NCBI GenBank assembly: GCA_013399695.1
Contig: VXAU01000926.1
Coordinates: forward strand, 406,875-470,874
Direction: 5' to 3'
Source: Formicarius rufipectus
Lineage: Eukaryota > Chordata > Aves > Passeriformes > Formicariidae
DNA length: 64,000 nt
This document shows, piece after piece, positions 38,329 through 49,376 of this stretch (position 1 is the first letter of the stretch; every line of letters begins with the position of its first letter). The translations under genes were made by a program, and so were the position numbers. Below the pieces are notes generated by a model. That model was given only the letters and a program-made list of their open reading frames with translations, had not been told where the DNA came from and searched no databases.

Positions 38329-40579
38329 CCACTGTCAGAGAAGATGTGTAGCTATCTTTCATGTATATGTACACATCCTACTTCTTTTGATCCTTGCTCT
38401 TGTCAAGCTCCAAATATAGGTTTTTTTTTTTCATTTGAATGCAGTCTCTTGAGTAAGAGGGATGACTTATCTACCTGTTACATCAGCTCCTCCAGGCTGA
38501 GAGATAAACATGGGCCTAGGGAAAAAGCTTTACCAGCTTTTGACAGAAAGATTAAATGCAAGTGGTTACCGAACCTAAGGCAGTGCCAGTGCCCAACATA
38601 TGAATCTCAGTAAGCAAATCCCTCCATTTCAGAGGCACTAGTAGAGTGAGAAATGTACCCCACTTAACTGTGACAATCAGTCTGATCCTAGGGGAGTGAA
38701 GCTCAGTTAGCCACAATGCTTCTTACTCTGTTGCTGTAAGTATTGTTTGAATAGTCTCTCTCTCTCTCTGCAGTTTCTCAGAAAGTTGCCCTTTCTGGGG
38801 CTACAGAAAAGAAGGCAGTTGGTCCGAGCTATGCCACTATGTGGGAGAAAGTAGTATGAAGTCAGAGAGGATGTAGGCATTGCAAAGGTTCAACTTCTCC
38901 TTCAAAGTTTGAATAGTATAAATGAAAAATAATCATAACAAGAAGTTTTCCCCCATCCTGGAAAAAGTTTGGTGAGATTTACCCTGGGATAACACCAGTC
39001 ACAGCTACAGACCTGGCAGCTCTGCCATTGGCTGAATGCTTCTGCTTTCCACTGCACAGACTTACATGGTACCATGGATCAGAATTTGTTTACATGTTTA
39101 AATCATGTATTGGAGATCACAGCTGGGAGCAGAAACACAGAAGTTTATCCACCTGGGTCTGGGTTACTGGTTATGTTCTGGGTCAGCTCTCACTCAGCAA
39201 TATCACACCAGCATCACACTACATCACTTGAGACTGTACCTTTCTCTGCCACCCAGCCTGGTGCCTCTAACTGCTCAACAGAGAGATGTTTTGCCCTTTT
39301 ACAGTTCTCCCATCACTCATCACCTCTTCACCACCATCCAGGTCTGAGCTACACACACCACACTCTGTTGATGGTGTATCCAGCTAGCAGGTAACACATG
39401 CATGTCTGTGTCCTCAGATTTGGTGATGATTTTTTCCAACACAACTCTGTCACTAGGGAGCTGGAAGGACACAAAGAAAGGAAAAGCTAAAGCAAACCTC
39501 CCATGAAATATTGATCAAAGCAGGAATGCTCAAGGCTTCTGCCATATTCACTGACATCGAGTCCGTGAGAAGGACTGTGGCTGCTTTGAGGCTGCAAGAG
39601 ACAACTTTGCTGCTCAGAACATGAGAGGAAAGATGTAATCCTTCAGTACCAATGACTGTGAAACTGTGCTTTCAGATACACACTTACAAAATGGAATGTG
39701 TTATACCACCACAAGTACTTAAAGAAGCCTGTGAATGCATAAACAGCAAGGAGAAAGGAATACTTTATTTTCACATCTACTCCAAATCTGCCAGTCTTTG
39801 ACACAAACTCGTGTGTCAATTGGATGCTACAAGTGGGTAGCATCAGAGTGCAGCCAGCCAGCGTAACCTGAGCATTCATTTGATTCAGTCCTCCTAGGTG
39901 GCTCAGAGATGGACAGAAACCTGCCATCTCCGGACTTCGGTAGCTTGCCAAGAACCCAGCAAGGCACGGTGAAGTAGCTTTAGGTTTCAGCTGAAGATCT
40001 CCCATGCCCCCTGCTGGGGAAGAGGCGCCATAACAGAGATCTGGACAAGGAATGAAAACAGTAAAGAGGAAAATAAATGCCAAGTACACCATGAATCTAT
40101 ATTACCACGGATAAAAAGGTTGCCTGAAAGTCATTCCCAATAGTAAAAAATTAACTAATAAAACTATGCAACTTAAAATGCAAAGTAGCATATGTCTGAT
40201 GAAATACAGTGCCTCTTCTCCTGTTTTTAAAACTAGAATGAGTACTTCAGAGGCTGTGGTACATGGGAAATCATAATAGGTGGTCATATGGCATAGAGAA
40301 AGATGACATACATGTGAACTGTGTTGTAGTATAAATAAAGTAGAAATAACTTCAAAATAACTAGCTGGTGTCCTAATAGTACCTAGCCATGTAGTGCTTC
40401 ACTCTGGGAACTGCATTGCCACAGGCTGATTCCACTGCTTGAATTAGCAAGCTCCAGGCCAGCTCAGGAGTCTCCACCTGGCATCATATGTAGTGCTGTG
40501 ACTGCCTCACAGAGAAACCCAAACATTCTGAGTAACTCTTGCACAGGACCAATGTAGCATAGACGGGGATCTACCTGGC

Positions 40580-41224
40580 TGTGGAGCAGCTATGTGAAAA
40601 GGGACTCAGGGGTCCTGACAGATAACAACAAGATGACGCAGCAGAAAAACAATGAGATGCTGGACTGCATCAAGGAAGATATCACCAGCAGAGATAAAGA
40701 AATTGTCCCACTCAGTGTTTCTCAGGACACATCTGGAATACTGGGTTCAGTTTTGGTTCCCAATGTGCAAAAAAAAATAATGATGTGGACAGGCTGGAGA
40801 TTGTCCAGAGAAGGGCCACGAAGATGATCAAACAATTGTGAAGCTTGTCATGTGAGGAGAGGTTGAGTTTGTTCATCCTTGAGAAAATAAGGCTTCAGGG
40901 AGATCTTATCATCACGTTCCAGTAATTAAAGGGTGGATACAAACAGGATAAAGATTCCCTTTTTATAAGAAGTCACATATTAAAGATGAGGGGTAATAGG
41001 TACTTGCTAATAGGTAAGGTTGGGGAAATTCCAACTGGACACAAGAAGACAAATTTTTAACAATGAACAGTCAGCACTGGAGTTAGCTCCTCAGGGAAGT
41101 GGTGAATTTCCAAATATTGCACAATTTTAAGATTCAAGGGTGGACAGGGTGCTGAGATATCTTGTCTAGATCAAGCTTTTGCCAAGAAAGGCTGGACCAG
41201 ATGATCCTTGTATGATTCTATGAA
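40580..41224 (+). mobile_element. CR1 LINE 3' end fragment
   Basis: A 5'-truncated CR1 copy on the plus strand. GGACTCAGGGGTCCTGACAG (about 40601) matches the EKDLGVL region. GTTCAGTTTTGGTTCCCAAT near 40745 matches the VQFWAP region, and GTCCAGAGAAGGGCCACGAA with GATGATCA (about 40803-40829) matches the VQRRATKMI region. CTCCTCAGGGAAGTGGTGAA near 41086 matches the LPREVV region. The 3' UTR ends GGCTGGACCAGATGATCC and then ATGATTCTATGAAC, the CR1 terminal octamer type. Several stops and small deletions break the ORF2 frame, so it is an old dead copy. Its 3' end differs in type from the 9.6-12.06 kb copy, suggesting a separate subfamily. Confidence 0.85.
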
Positions 41225-42069
41225 CCTAAAAAGAGGAGTGATTTTGGATAGTTTCAGTTATGTAGAAAATGTCAATGCTACATTAACATGAGCCAGCTGC
41301 CTATGTGGGCAATTGGAGCTTTCAGACTGCCATCCAGAGTGCTCTGATGTTGGTTGAGAGATTGGTAGTGCTGGATGAACAGGGGCTTTGCAGGGTTCAG
41401 CATCACTGTGTGATGTGATACTTGTATAGCCATACCTCACACTTTTCTGTCAGCGCTTTTCTTTCCCCACTGCTTTGCTCTACATTGTTCACTCTCTAAT
41501 CCAGGCTGTTCCAGTCCCACAATGCCTTCCTGACAATTCCATCTTGCTCTGATTTGGTTCTGATTCTCAGGGAGCTACCTTCTTTGGAAATGATCCTAGG
41601 CATGAAAAATATGGAAAACTCCATATTTAGAGTCACAACTTTATTCACAAATCAATTCGCACTTGCCGACTCACCAGAAGTAAGAGAAACAATGCTGCTG
41701 TCCTTTGTGGGAGGAGTGCTACACCTTACTTGTTATATTTCAGGTGGAGGAGCTTCAGGGAAGGCCTTGCAAGATCCCACTCTAAAGCTGCTGTTCTGCC
41801 TGCACAGTCTCCAGGAAACCTGAAGAAAGAATAGTTTTGTTTAAAATATTGGGGATTTTTAAATCTTTGGCAAATATTTAATGTGTTCCTAATAGAGAAT
41901 AAAGTGAGTGGACTCATCTTCTAACACTTCATTATCTCCTTTATTCGTTGTTTATTGGTAGTGATGGCAACTGAATGGCCTAGAGGGAATTGGCAATTAA
42001 ATTTCTTTAGCAGCCCAAAGTAAAAATGCTTTTAATCTAGGTTGTGTATAAAGAGATGGATAATTTTCA
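41225..42069. other. Spacer between two oppositely oriented CR1 fragments
   Basis: Unique DNA of about 0.85 kb. Open frames are under 90 codons and unrecognised. No repeat is seen. Confidence 0.5.
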
Positions 42070-42420
42070 TGGAATCATAGAAACATAGAATGGTTTGTGT
42101 TGGAAAAGACCTTAAAGACCCTCTAGTTCCAAATCCAAGGGACACCTTCCACTACACCACCACATTGGATGGGATGCTCAAAGCCCCATCCAACCTGTTC
42201 TTGAACACTGCCAGGGATGGGGCACCCACAGCTTCTCTGGACAACCTGTTCCAGTGTCCCACCCCCCTCACAGTAAAGAATTTCTTCCTAATATCCAACA
42301 TAAACCTACTCTCTTTCAATTTAAAGTTGTTCCCCCTTGCCCTGTCACTGCGAGCCCCGGTAAAAAAGTCTCTATCCTTGTGCCCCTTAAGCATTCAGAA
42401 CTGCAATGACCTCTGCGTAC
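42070..42420 (-). mobile_element. CR1 LINE 3' end fragment, relatively well preserved
   Basis: Starts on the plus strand with GAATCATAGAAACATAGAAT, the reverse complement of the CR1 terminal octamers. It continues GGTTTGTGTTGGAAAAGACC, then the GGGACACCTTCCACTA and CCCCATCCAACCTG segments, through the 3' UTR into the ORF2 C-terminus. On the minus strand the last 80 or so codons are open (42394 to 42152), with RKKFFTVR, HWNRLSREAV and FKNRLDGAL blocks and a stop at the family position. It is truncated at about 42420, a typical 5' truncation. The lower divergence than the other three copies suggests a younger insertion. Confidence 0.9.
42152..42394 (-). pseudogene. CR1 ORF2 C-terminal tail, frame intact
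   Basis: About 80 codons of the extreme C-terminus of the CR1 reverse transcriptase polyprotein. Readable blocks are GARSDRARGNNFKLKE, MLDIRKKFFTVR, GHWNRLSREAVGAPSLAVFK and RLDGAL. There is no upstream part, so it encodes nothing useful; the open frame reflects recent insertion rather than selection. Confidence 0.85.
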
Positions 42421-42479
42421 CATCCAGCTTGAGGCAGTGGAAAGGACAAACAATCACACCGAATTTTTGTCTAATAAGC

Positions 42480-42968
42480 CCCAAGCACGGCCAGTTTGCT
42501 GCTCACGCTTCGGCACTGCAGGGACATCTGAGCATCCCTGGCGCAGCGGGGCGAGCTGGGGATCCCGGCTGCGGGTGCTGCGGGTCCCCCCGCACAGCCA
42601 GGGCCGCCCGACAGAGGGCGAGGGCAGCAGGATCGCCCCTCCTGGGGAAAGGGCTCGAAACGTGGAGGCGAGCCGCGGCACAGCTGCACCAGGGAGAGGG
42701 GCCGAGCGCGGGTGTCGCCAGGGAGGAGCGGGAGGGAGCGGCGCAGCCCCGCACGACCCCACCACTGGCAGGCACGGCCGGGGAGCCCCGCGGGTTTGCC
42801 CTGGATGGAGTTGGGCTCCCGGCGCGGAGGGCAGCCTGCAGCTCGGCGGCAGAGAGGGGCCGGCACGGTGAACAAAGCAGGCGGGAGGAGGGTGTGCCAA
42901 AGCTTTGGCACCGGCCAGTTCGAAAACGTGGTTCGAAGGTAACAGAGACTTAGAGGGGCGGCAAGGGT
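42480..42968. promoter_or_regulatory. CpG island, candidate promoter
   Basis: A sharply bounded GC-rich block with about 45 CpG dinucleotides in the 480 bp from 42481 to 42960 (counted by eye), against almost none on either side. It contains a GC box (GGGGCGG) at 42954-42960. On the plus strand a donor-like GAAG/GTAACA lies at 42935-42943, with the cut after 42938. A TATAAG at 43034-43039 lies just outside the island. Long open frames across it on both strands are the normal effect of few stop codons in GC-rich DNA. In birds such islands usually mark promoters, so an alternative or unannotated transcript start is plausible. Direction cannot be decided. The left edge sits about 60 bp from the CR1 fragment. 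Confidence 0.6.
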
Positions 42969-43698
42969 ATTCTCTCAGTTCAGCTTTAAAGTAGGAAGGA
43001 CATGTACAAACGGGAAGGCGCCTGTGAGCCCATATAAGCCACACAATAAAAGAGAACATACATAATGTACTAACTTATTCACAAAGTAAACTGTGAGGAA
43101 AAAACCCCAAACCTTCAACTTGCTCCTACTCGAAGAGCTAGTTATAAAACCATGACACAAATGATTTTCAGACAAGCCTGGATAAAAGTGATAGTGAAAA
43201 TTTCAAATGAAATAATTCTTAGTAGGAAAATTCATGGAATCTACCCCATAGTGGTAATGCATTCCTTTGCCCAAATGTTCTTACAGTTGACCAAGATAGG
43301 AGGATTTTTTTTTTTAAGAGAGGTGGATTATTTTTTTAAGTGTTGGACCTGTTTTAATTTTGAGACAGTAAAAACAAAAAACAAACAACCCTCCCCCAAC
43401 GCCAAAACCACCACACCAAACATCCAAAGCTCAAACTGATTTACAATTCAGTTTGTATCTATTTTTACTGAAATTGTTATTAGAAACAGTTTTGACACTT
43501 TGTACTAACCAAACTGCCTTTTCTTCGATAAGCTTAAATAATTAACAATGTTACTAAAGGTAAATAACAGTCATCCTTTTAGGGACACTAAAGCTTTCAC
43601 TGGCCAAACTCATACTATTTTAGCCCCACCTAAAAATGAACCTTTAGTCGCAAAAACAACAGGGAAAGAAACTGAGATAATAATCATTACTATTTTTC

Positions 43699-43712
43699 TT
43701 TTTTTTTTTTTT
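43699..43712. repeat. Poly(T) tract
   Basis: A 14-base T run inside a longer T-rich stretch. Confidence 0.85.
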
Positions 43713-44379
43713 CTTAATGGTATTTTTTGAAATCTCTTACCCATCCAAGTTGTACCCATGGAAACACTGTTTTCAGTTCAGTGGGCCTTTTTTTGATGGA
43801 TATCTTTAACTTGAACACTTGTACTGTTCATGTTTTGCATAAAATAATTTGTTTGCTTTGAAACTACCCCACATAGTGGTCACTGTTGCTACTTGTATTA
43901 CTCCTTACTATTACATGTGTTAATGGAAGATGTACAGACTGTAAGATGACCCAAGTGCTAATCAGCTACAGAACACAGAAAAGTGGTTCTTGACTTACAC
44001 ACAGTGTGATTAGGTAGAAGAGCTGGCAGACTGCAAAGTTCAGAAACAACAACAACTACAATCAAAGCTAGCCACTGAGCAGCCAGGATTACCTTTACAA
44101 TCATAACATTTAAAGTAATAATAAAAAGGTGGATGCCTTTTTCTTTTTTTAGTTCTAGCTTAGGAATCTTTAAATATATTTGGTACAGAAGCTCTGGCTT
44201 TCTGCAACCTCTTAGCCAGAGGATAAGAAAGCACTATTTTTAAAATGAAAGCTGAGAAACTGACGTAATCAGAAGCTTTAAGGAAAATACCAAGTGTCAT
44301 GAGAGTAGGCAGCACTGTACCTACCAATGTTTTTAATTCAGATTCGCTTTTTAATGCAAAGTTAAGGTTCTTTTGCCCT

Positions 44380-44500
44380 TACATTCTTCAATACTATGGT
44401 TAACTGCAATATGTTGCCCTTTAAGTAATTGCTCTTCTTACAAAGCAATTTGATCATCATCAATTATGCTATTATCAACAGCTGTGATTAGTAAAAAAGA
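44380..44500. promoter_or_regulatory. Candidate conserved non-coding element
   Basis: Contains TAATTGC at 44426-44432, CAATTATG from 44461, and an E-box CAGCTG at 44479-44484, with an overlapping TGATCATCATCAATTATG stretch. No coding frame and no repeat are recognised. Regulatory role is inference from motif clustering. Confidence 0.22.
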
Positions 44501-46101
44501 AAATAAAAATTAAAAAAGGTTTATAGTTATATCCAATTTTCCTCTCATTACTGACAATAAGGTCTGGACAGTCATTTTGCTATTCTGTTTGTTATTAGTT
44601 TCCAGTCAGAATAATTTTCAGACTCTGAGCATTAGAACAACATGAAATGGCTTGGTCTGTAACAAAACTAGCAACAAATTATTTCCTAAAAACATACTTT
44701 TTTTTTCCCTCTAGGATTTAAAAACCACATGGAAGTATTTATTTGATATTGATTTATTTGACTCTTCTAAATAAAACTTTAATTCAGAGTTAAATTAGAT
44801 CTATATGTCTCTAATTTGGAAGATAGAATCCTGAGATTTATAGATCATGTTCTCATAATGTAGTGCCTGTAACATAATATGCCAGTGCAGCAGTGAATGG
44901 CAGGGCTCCGCCTGTGAAAATCTTCTGGAACTAATTGCTCTGTAGCTCTCTGATGTGGCTGTGCATTTGTATTAGTTTATTTTAATAAAATAACCTGGTG
45001 AGGATAACACCAGCTAGTAGATTACTAGCACAGACTGTCTGTAACATACCAAGTTAGTGCTTCTGCAAGTGCAACACTCCAGCCCTGCCCATAAAATGAA
45101 ATAGTAATAAATGATGTGTGCGGGAGGCATTCCATTGGGTTGACTTGAAGTAAAACTGAAAGAGCTGCCTGACAAGGGCCATCCTCTTATGATGCAGCAA
45201 ATACCATGAAAGTCCACCCCAGCCTTCCCAAAAGCAGCAGGGAGTAGCTCTGACTCCCTCATAAGAAGAACGGGTAGAAGGTCAACATGTACTGCAAGAC
45301 ATGGGCTGAAGCAACAACAACCTTTCTCAAATTGCATCCCCTTCTCGGGAACTCTGTCTCCAGGTACAGCAATAGATAAACAACTGGTAACAAGGTATCT
45401 TTTGTTAAAAGGTTTAAAGAGAAAAATTTGCTAACTTACCCAGAAAGAAATATTTTTGAATTGACTAGGTAACAGCATAGATAATATCTTCCCAGGAAGA
45501 AAATACTGACAGTGTATCAAAGCATAAAGAAAAGTATAAAAAGAACCAGATAGTAGCTGGATGCAGCAAAATTCATACAGAGAATCCAAGCCCACATCCA
45601 TGAGGAGGATGAGGACAAAGTGAAAGATAAATTCTTTATCTCTTGATTTCTTCAGATCAGAAACTCTTTCTTAAAGATAGCTTTAAAGTTAAACACAAGC
45701 TATTTGGCTCAAGACAGGGTATCCACTTGTGATACACAGGAGTGCACATTCCTATGGACTGCCAAAACATGTGACGGATGCCTAGAAACAAACCACTGAG
45801 TTTTGAAGTGCTTGTGAGCAGAGCCATTCCTTGCTTTCCAGTCTTCAGGCCAGCTACAGAGAGATCATTTCATATGGAAAAGCAGTCCTGGTTATTCATT
45901 AAGAGCAAATAATCACACCCTAGTGTTTGAAAAAGGCACTATTGGTATGTGCCTCCTCTGGTCCATAAGATGTCAGGACTGGTTTTGTACAGGTGATTTA
46001 AACTCTGTGTTTCTGCCTATGATTTGAGTGCTCATCCCTGCAGTCTGAGGCATGGGCACCAACACTATGGTAAGTGTTTTCTTCTTTTGATTGATTATGA
46101 T

Positions 46102-46244
46102 CCTGAGAGTAGCTCATTCGGTTAGAGCATGGTGCTAATTATGCTCAAGTCACATGTTTGATCTCTGTATAGGCTGTTCACTTAAGAGCTGGATTTGATG
46201 ATTCTTGCGGGTCCCTTCCAACTCAGGATATTCTGGTTCTGTGA
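46102..46244 (+). mobile_element. tRNA-Ile/CR1 chimeric SINE (TguSINE1-like)
   Basis: The first 75 or so bases are a degenerate tRNA-Ile: A-box TAGCTCATTCGG (46110-46121), anticodon-loop CTAATTA with AAT anticodon at 46137-46139, and B-box GTTTGATCTC (46156-46165). These are internal RNA polymerase III promoter elements. The second half has GAGCTGGATTTGATGATTCT, GGGTCCCTTCCAACTCAGGA and TTCTGGTTCTGTGA, a CR1-type 3' end that CR1 reverse transcriptase would recognise. From memory this head-and-tail design defines TguSINE1, described in passerine birds. The copy is diverged and is not a functional tRNA gene. Confidence 0.85.
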
Positions 46245-48371
46245 ACCCAGTTCAGCTTTATGCTCCAGTTCATAGCCTGCAAACAGCCTTGTTAGCACAG
46301 CCAGGGCCGTGTAGCCCTGGCAGCAGCCACTCACCAATGAGCAGGAAATCTTAAAGACAGTACTGCCTCAGAGGTGTAGATGCCTGGCTCATTGTTGCCA
46401 AAGGAAAGGTCCATCTTCCCTCCTCTCCTCTGACAGCACATTCCCACCACTTTCTTGTGCTGATGTTGGCAATTTCCCAGCTAATTTTCTACTGGATTAG
46501 GCATTCAGCTCAGAGGAAGCAGACTAAGGGAGTGTGATTGCTGAAGTGGCTCTACCATGCTGCATCACAGTATCTCTGTTATCAGATCGTACCCTCAATT
46601 CCCCATATAACTCTACAGCATTCTGAGGAAGGGGTCCCTGGCTCTACACACTATTCTAAAACCCAGGTGGGGTCATCTGTCCCCACTGTTCCTAACAGCA
46701 CCTTTTCCTGCTCCCTCGTTAACACCAGCCTGTTCACCAGGTCTTGGGGTGAACAGGCTCAGGTTAGCTCTTGAGGTAGTGGCACATGCCTGAAGAAGAG
46801 AGCAGAAGGCAGAAGGTTGCAACCAGAAGCTTCTTCTTTACCAGTTGAACTCAGCAATGCTTATCTGCCTTCGTGGGGAATGGTTTATCAGGCTTAATCC
46901 AATGACACTCATAAACTTTAAGGAGAGCACTGCATTGCTAAAGGATTCATATTCTTCTACCAATAGCAGAGGAAGACTCATGTAGCATGATGAGAAAAAA
47001 GACCCAGCAATGCTGGGTAAAAGTCACCACTGTTTCTATTGCGCAGCTGAAATCAAAACACAAGCTGAAACTCTGCAGTTGCATGCTCTTCAAAGAGCTC
47101 TTCCCCTACACCGCTTTCAGTGTCTGTCCCACTCTGCAACAGTAATTTGTAACGATGGGTTTCTGGCCACTTCCTTCTCAGTCATGTAATTTCCTTTTCA
47201 TTTGAGGCACATTTGCAGATTTTCAGAGGGAAAAATCTTTATTCTGTTTCACCCTCCAACCACCCATCAATGTGGATGAGAAATGTACCTAATTTTTGTG
47301 CAGACCATTACCAGTGTTTTTAATGCTGAAATATGGTTAACAGCTAATGTCACATTAAGTGAGAGCCTCAGCATGGTGGTCCTGCAAATTTGAATCTTTC
47401 CTGTGTGCAGGAAACATGTTGCAATAGCAGTAGGATTTTCCTTTCTGCTTATAACAGAGTGACCTTTCCTGGAGGATGATGAACTCCAGGCCCAAGCAGC
47501 TACTTCCTTGAAGCTTGGGAAGTACATGTCAGCCTCTTGGTATTGATGTGGTTATGTAGGATGTCGACAATCTTAAATGAGAGACTATCCAGTAATGTCA
47601 GGGCTGCTATGTGTGACAGCTTGCAAAAGAACCCTTACGTTTTGATGCCTTTCCTTAGGCATCCTATTGAATACAGCCAGGCATTCCCCACAACCCCACT
47701 TTAGTAGGGGTCCTGACTTCCGCCCTCTTTGCAATGTTGAGCCTGAGCCACTGGGCCTTTTTAGGGAATTATGTGCTCATTGCATATGTTTAGTCTCTTC
47801 TGCCGCAGGGCTCGACTTGCTCAGCCAACAGATGTCCTTGCCAATTGCCAGCACTTTGAGCTCTGAAGACCATTTAAGCTTGGTTGTATACAGGTTCAAT
47901 TCAGTTTTATCCACTTTTGCATGCATTATTTTTTATTCAATTGACTAAAATGGTATTATTTTTTATACCACTGGCTACTCGGTGTCAGTAGAGGAACGTT
48001 TTGCCTTTGCAGGAGATTATCCAGCATTTCATGGAGGAACCAATTTGACTGTATAATACTGGAAAGTCGACACCTAATTACCTCATTCCTAACTGATGTT
48101 GCCATTTGTAAAATTTTTTTTCTGAGAGTCTCAGACAAAGGGAAATTGCTGTGGGGTGATGGAGTGGGGGCTGAAACCACTTATTAAAAATAATGAAAAT
48201 TAATCATATGCCTTCTTAGTAATTAAGGAGGCAGTCTGTGGAGAAAGGGAAGCCTTTCCAAGCCCCAAAGGTAACATTTTTGCAGAGAGAATACAAGTTT
48301 GCACTGTGTTCCTTCCACAATTAGTTTCCAGATGGAAAAAATAGAAAATCCTCTTCATGAGAATTTTATTG
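46245..48371. other. Unique non-coding DNA, nothing recognised
   Basis: No gene, RNA or transposon is recognised. All open frames are under 100 codons with no domain features. Confidence 0.5.
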
Positions 48372-48376
48372 CCTGA
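48372..48376. repeat. Target-site duplication, left copy
   Basis: CCTGA immediately left of the 1,000-bp LTR. The same pentamer lies at 49377-49381. Confidence 0.85.
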
Positions 48377-49376
48377 TGTGATGGGTTGATCCTTGCTGGA
48401 CACCAGGTGCTCACCAAAATCAGTCTATCACCCTCCTCTGTAAGCCAGCAGTGGAGACAAGGTTTAACTAAAGGCTTGTGGCAGACATCACTCACCAATT
48501 ATCATTAAGGGCAAAAATTACTCAGCTTCAGAAAAATAGCTTATTACCAATCAAATCAGAGTAAGGTAATGAGAAATAATAATTAGATATTAAAACACCT
48601 TCCCACCCCACCCCCCTCCTGAGTTCTCTAACTCCTCCCCTCCAGTGGTGCACGGAGACTGGGGATGGGGGTTGCGATTGGTTCACACGTATTCTCTGCT
48701 GGTTCTTCCTCCTCCAGGGGAGGACTCCACATACTTTTCCCCTGCTTCAGCATGGGGTCCCTCCCACGGGCTGCAGTTCTTCACAAACTGCTTTCATGCT
48801 TCCCCACAAGGTCACAAGCCCTGCCAGCAAACCTGCTTCAGCGTGGGCTCTTTTCTCCATGGGTCCACAGGTCTTGCCAGGAGCCTACTTCCAGTATGGG
48901 CTTCCCACAGCATCACAGCCTGATTCGAGCATCCACTTGCTCCGATATGGAGTCTTTCAGAGCTTAAAAGCAGATATCTCCTTCAACATGTACCTCCACG
49001 GGTTGCAGGGGCACAGCCTGCCTCATGGTCTTTTTTCCCACAAGCTGCCAGGGAATCTCTGCTCTGGCACCTGGAACACCTCCTGCCCCTCCTTCTTAAA
49101 CTGACTATGGTGTCTGGAGAGCTGTTTCACATATTCTTGCTGGTCTCTCTGGCTGCAATTGCTGTTGCAGGTTTTTTCCCCCTTTCTTAAATGTGTTATC
49201 CCAGAGCTTACTACCAGAGTCACTGATGTACTTGGCCTTGGCCAGCAGCAGGTCCATCTTGCATCTGGCTAGAATCATCTCCATCAGACACAGGGGAAAC
49301 TTCAGTCAGCTTCTCACAGAAGTCACCTCTGTAGCCACCCCCCCCAGTCCAAACCTTGCCACACAAACCCAACACA
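48377..49376 (-). mobile_element. Solo LTR of an ERVL-like endogenous retrovirus
   Basis: Exactly 1,000 bp, starting TGTGATGGGTTG and ending CCCAACACA, with a perfect 5-bp duplication CCTGA on both sides. A 5-bp duplication fits ERVL (class III) integration. The sequence agrees along its length with a common avian LTR I know by sight; I do not assign its database name. Orientation is read as minus because on that strand a TATA-like CATTTAAGA (49193-49185) lies upstream of AATAAG (48545-48540), one change from the AATAAA signal. The middle (about 48741-48970) has imperfect tandem units of about 48 bp beginning CCTGCTTCAG, CTGCTTTCAT, CCTGCTTCAG, CCTACTTCCA and CCACTTGCTC. No viral genes flank it, so it is a solo LTR. 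Confidence 0.88.
48741..48970. repeat. Imperfect tandem repeats inside the LTR
   Basis: Units starting at about 48741, 48788, 48832, 48884 and 48933, spaced about 44-52 bp, each with a CTGCTTCAG-like start and often a GGGTCC or CCACGG-like part. Tandem repeats in U3 commonly act as enhancer arrays in LTRs; that role is inferred. Confidence 0.6.

Larger units (their letters stand above)
32849..40579. other. Unique non-coding DNA, nothing firm recognised
   Basis: No coding exon is recognised. It includes a 10-base C run at 36468-36477, a GGCAGA-type short repeat at about 36767-36795 and a TG run at 38313-38328. Two CpG-retaining patches (35640-35930 and 39850-40040) are described under findings. 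A minus-strand frame at 39643-40092 begins with a signal-peptide-like hydrophobic stretch but is not recognised. Confidence 0.5.
42969..46101. other. AT-rich non-coding DNA
   Basis: No gene or transposon is recognised. Long T runs occur at about 43307-43316 and 43699-43712. Two AT-rich pieces (44380-44500 and 44860-44990) have a conserved-element texture. Open frames are short. Confidence 0.5.

Noticed and set aside
38750..38780. Splice acceptor after the CT repeat ending CTGCAG
   Set aside because: It is a CT microsatellite; no coding-like sequence follows it.
42090..42953. 287-codon plus-strand open frame
   Set aside because: It runs antisense through the CR1 fragment and then into the CpG island, where GC-rich DNA lacks stops. 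No domain is present and it crosses a repeat boundary.
42454..43059. 201-codon minus-strand open frame in the CpG island
   Set aside because: Several overlapping frames stay open on both strands of the island, the usual GC effect. Arg/Pro/Ala-rich composition with no recognisable domain.
46102..46176. A functional tRNA-Ile gene
   Set aside because: The arms have lost pairing, the T arm is degenerate, and the sequence continues directly into a CR1-type tail, so it is a SINE head.
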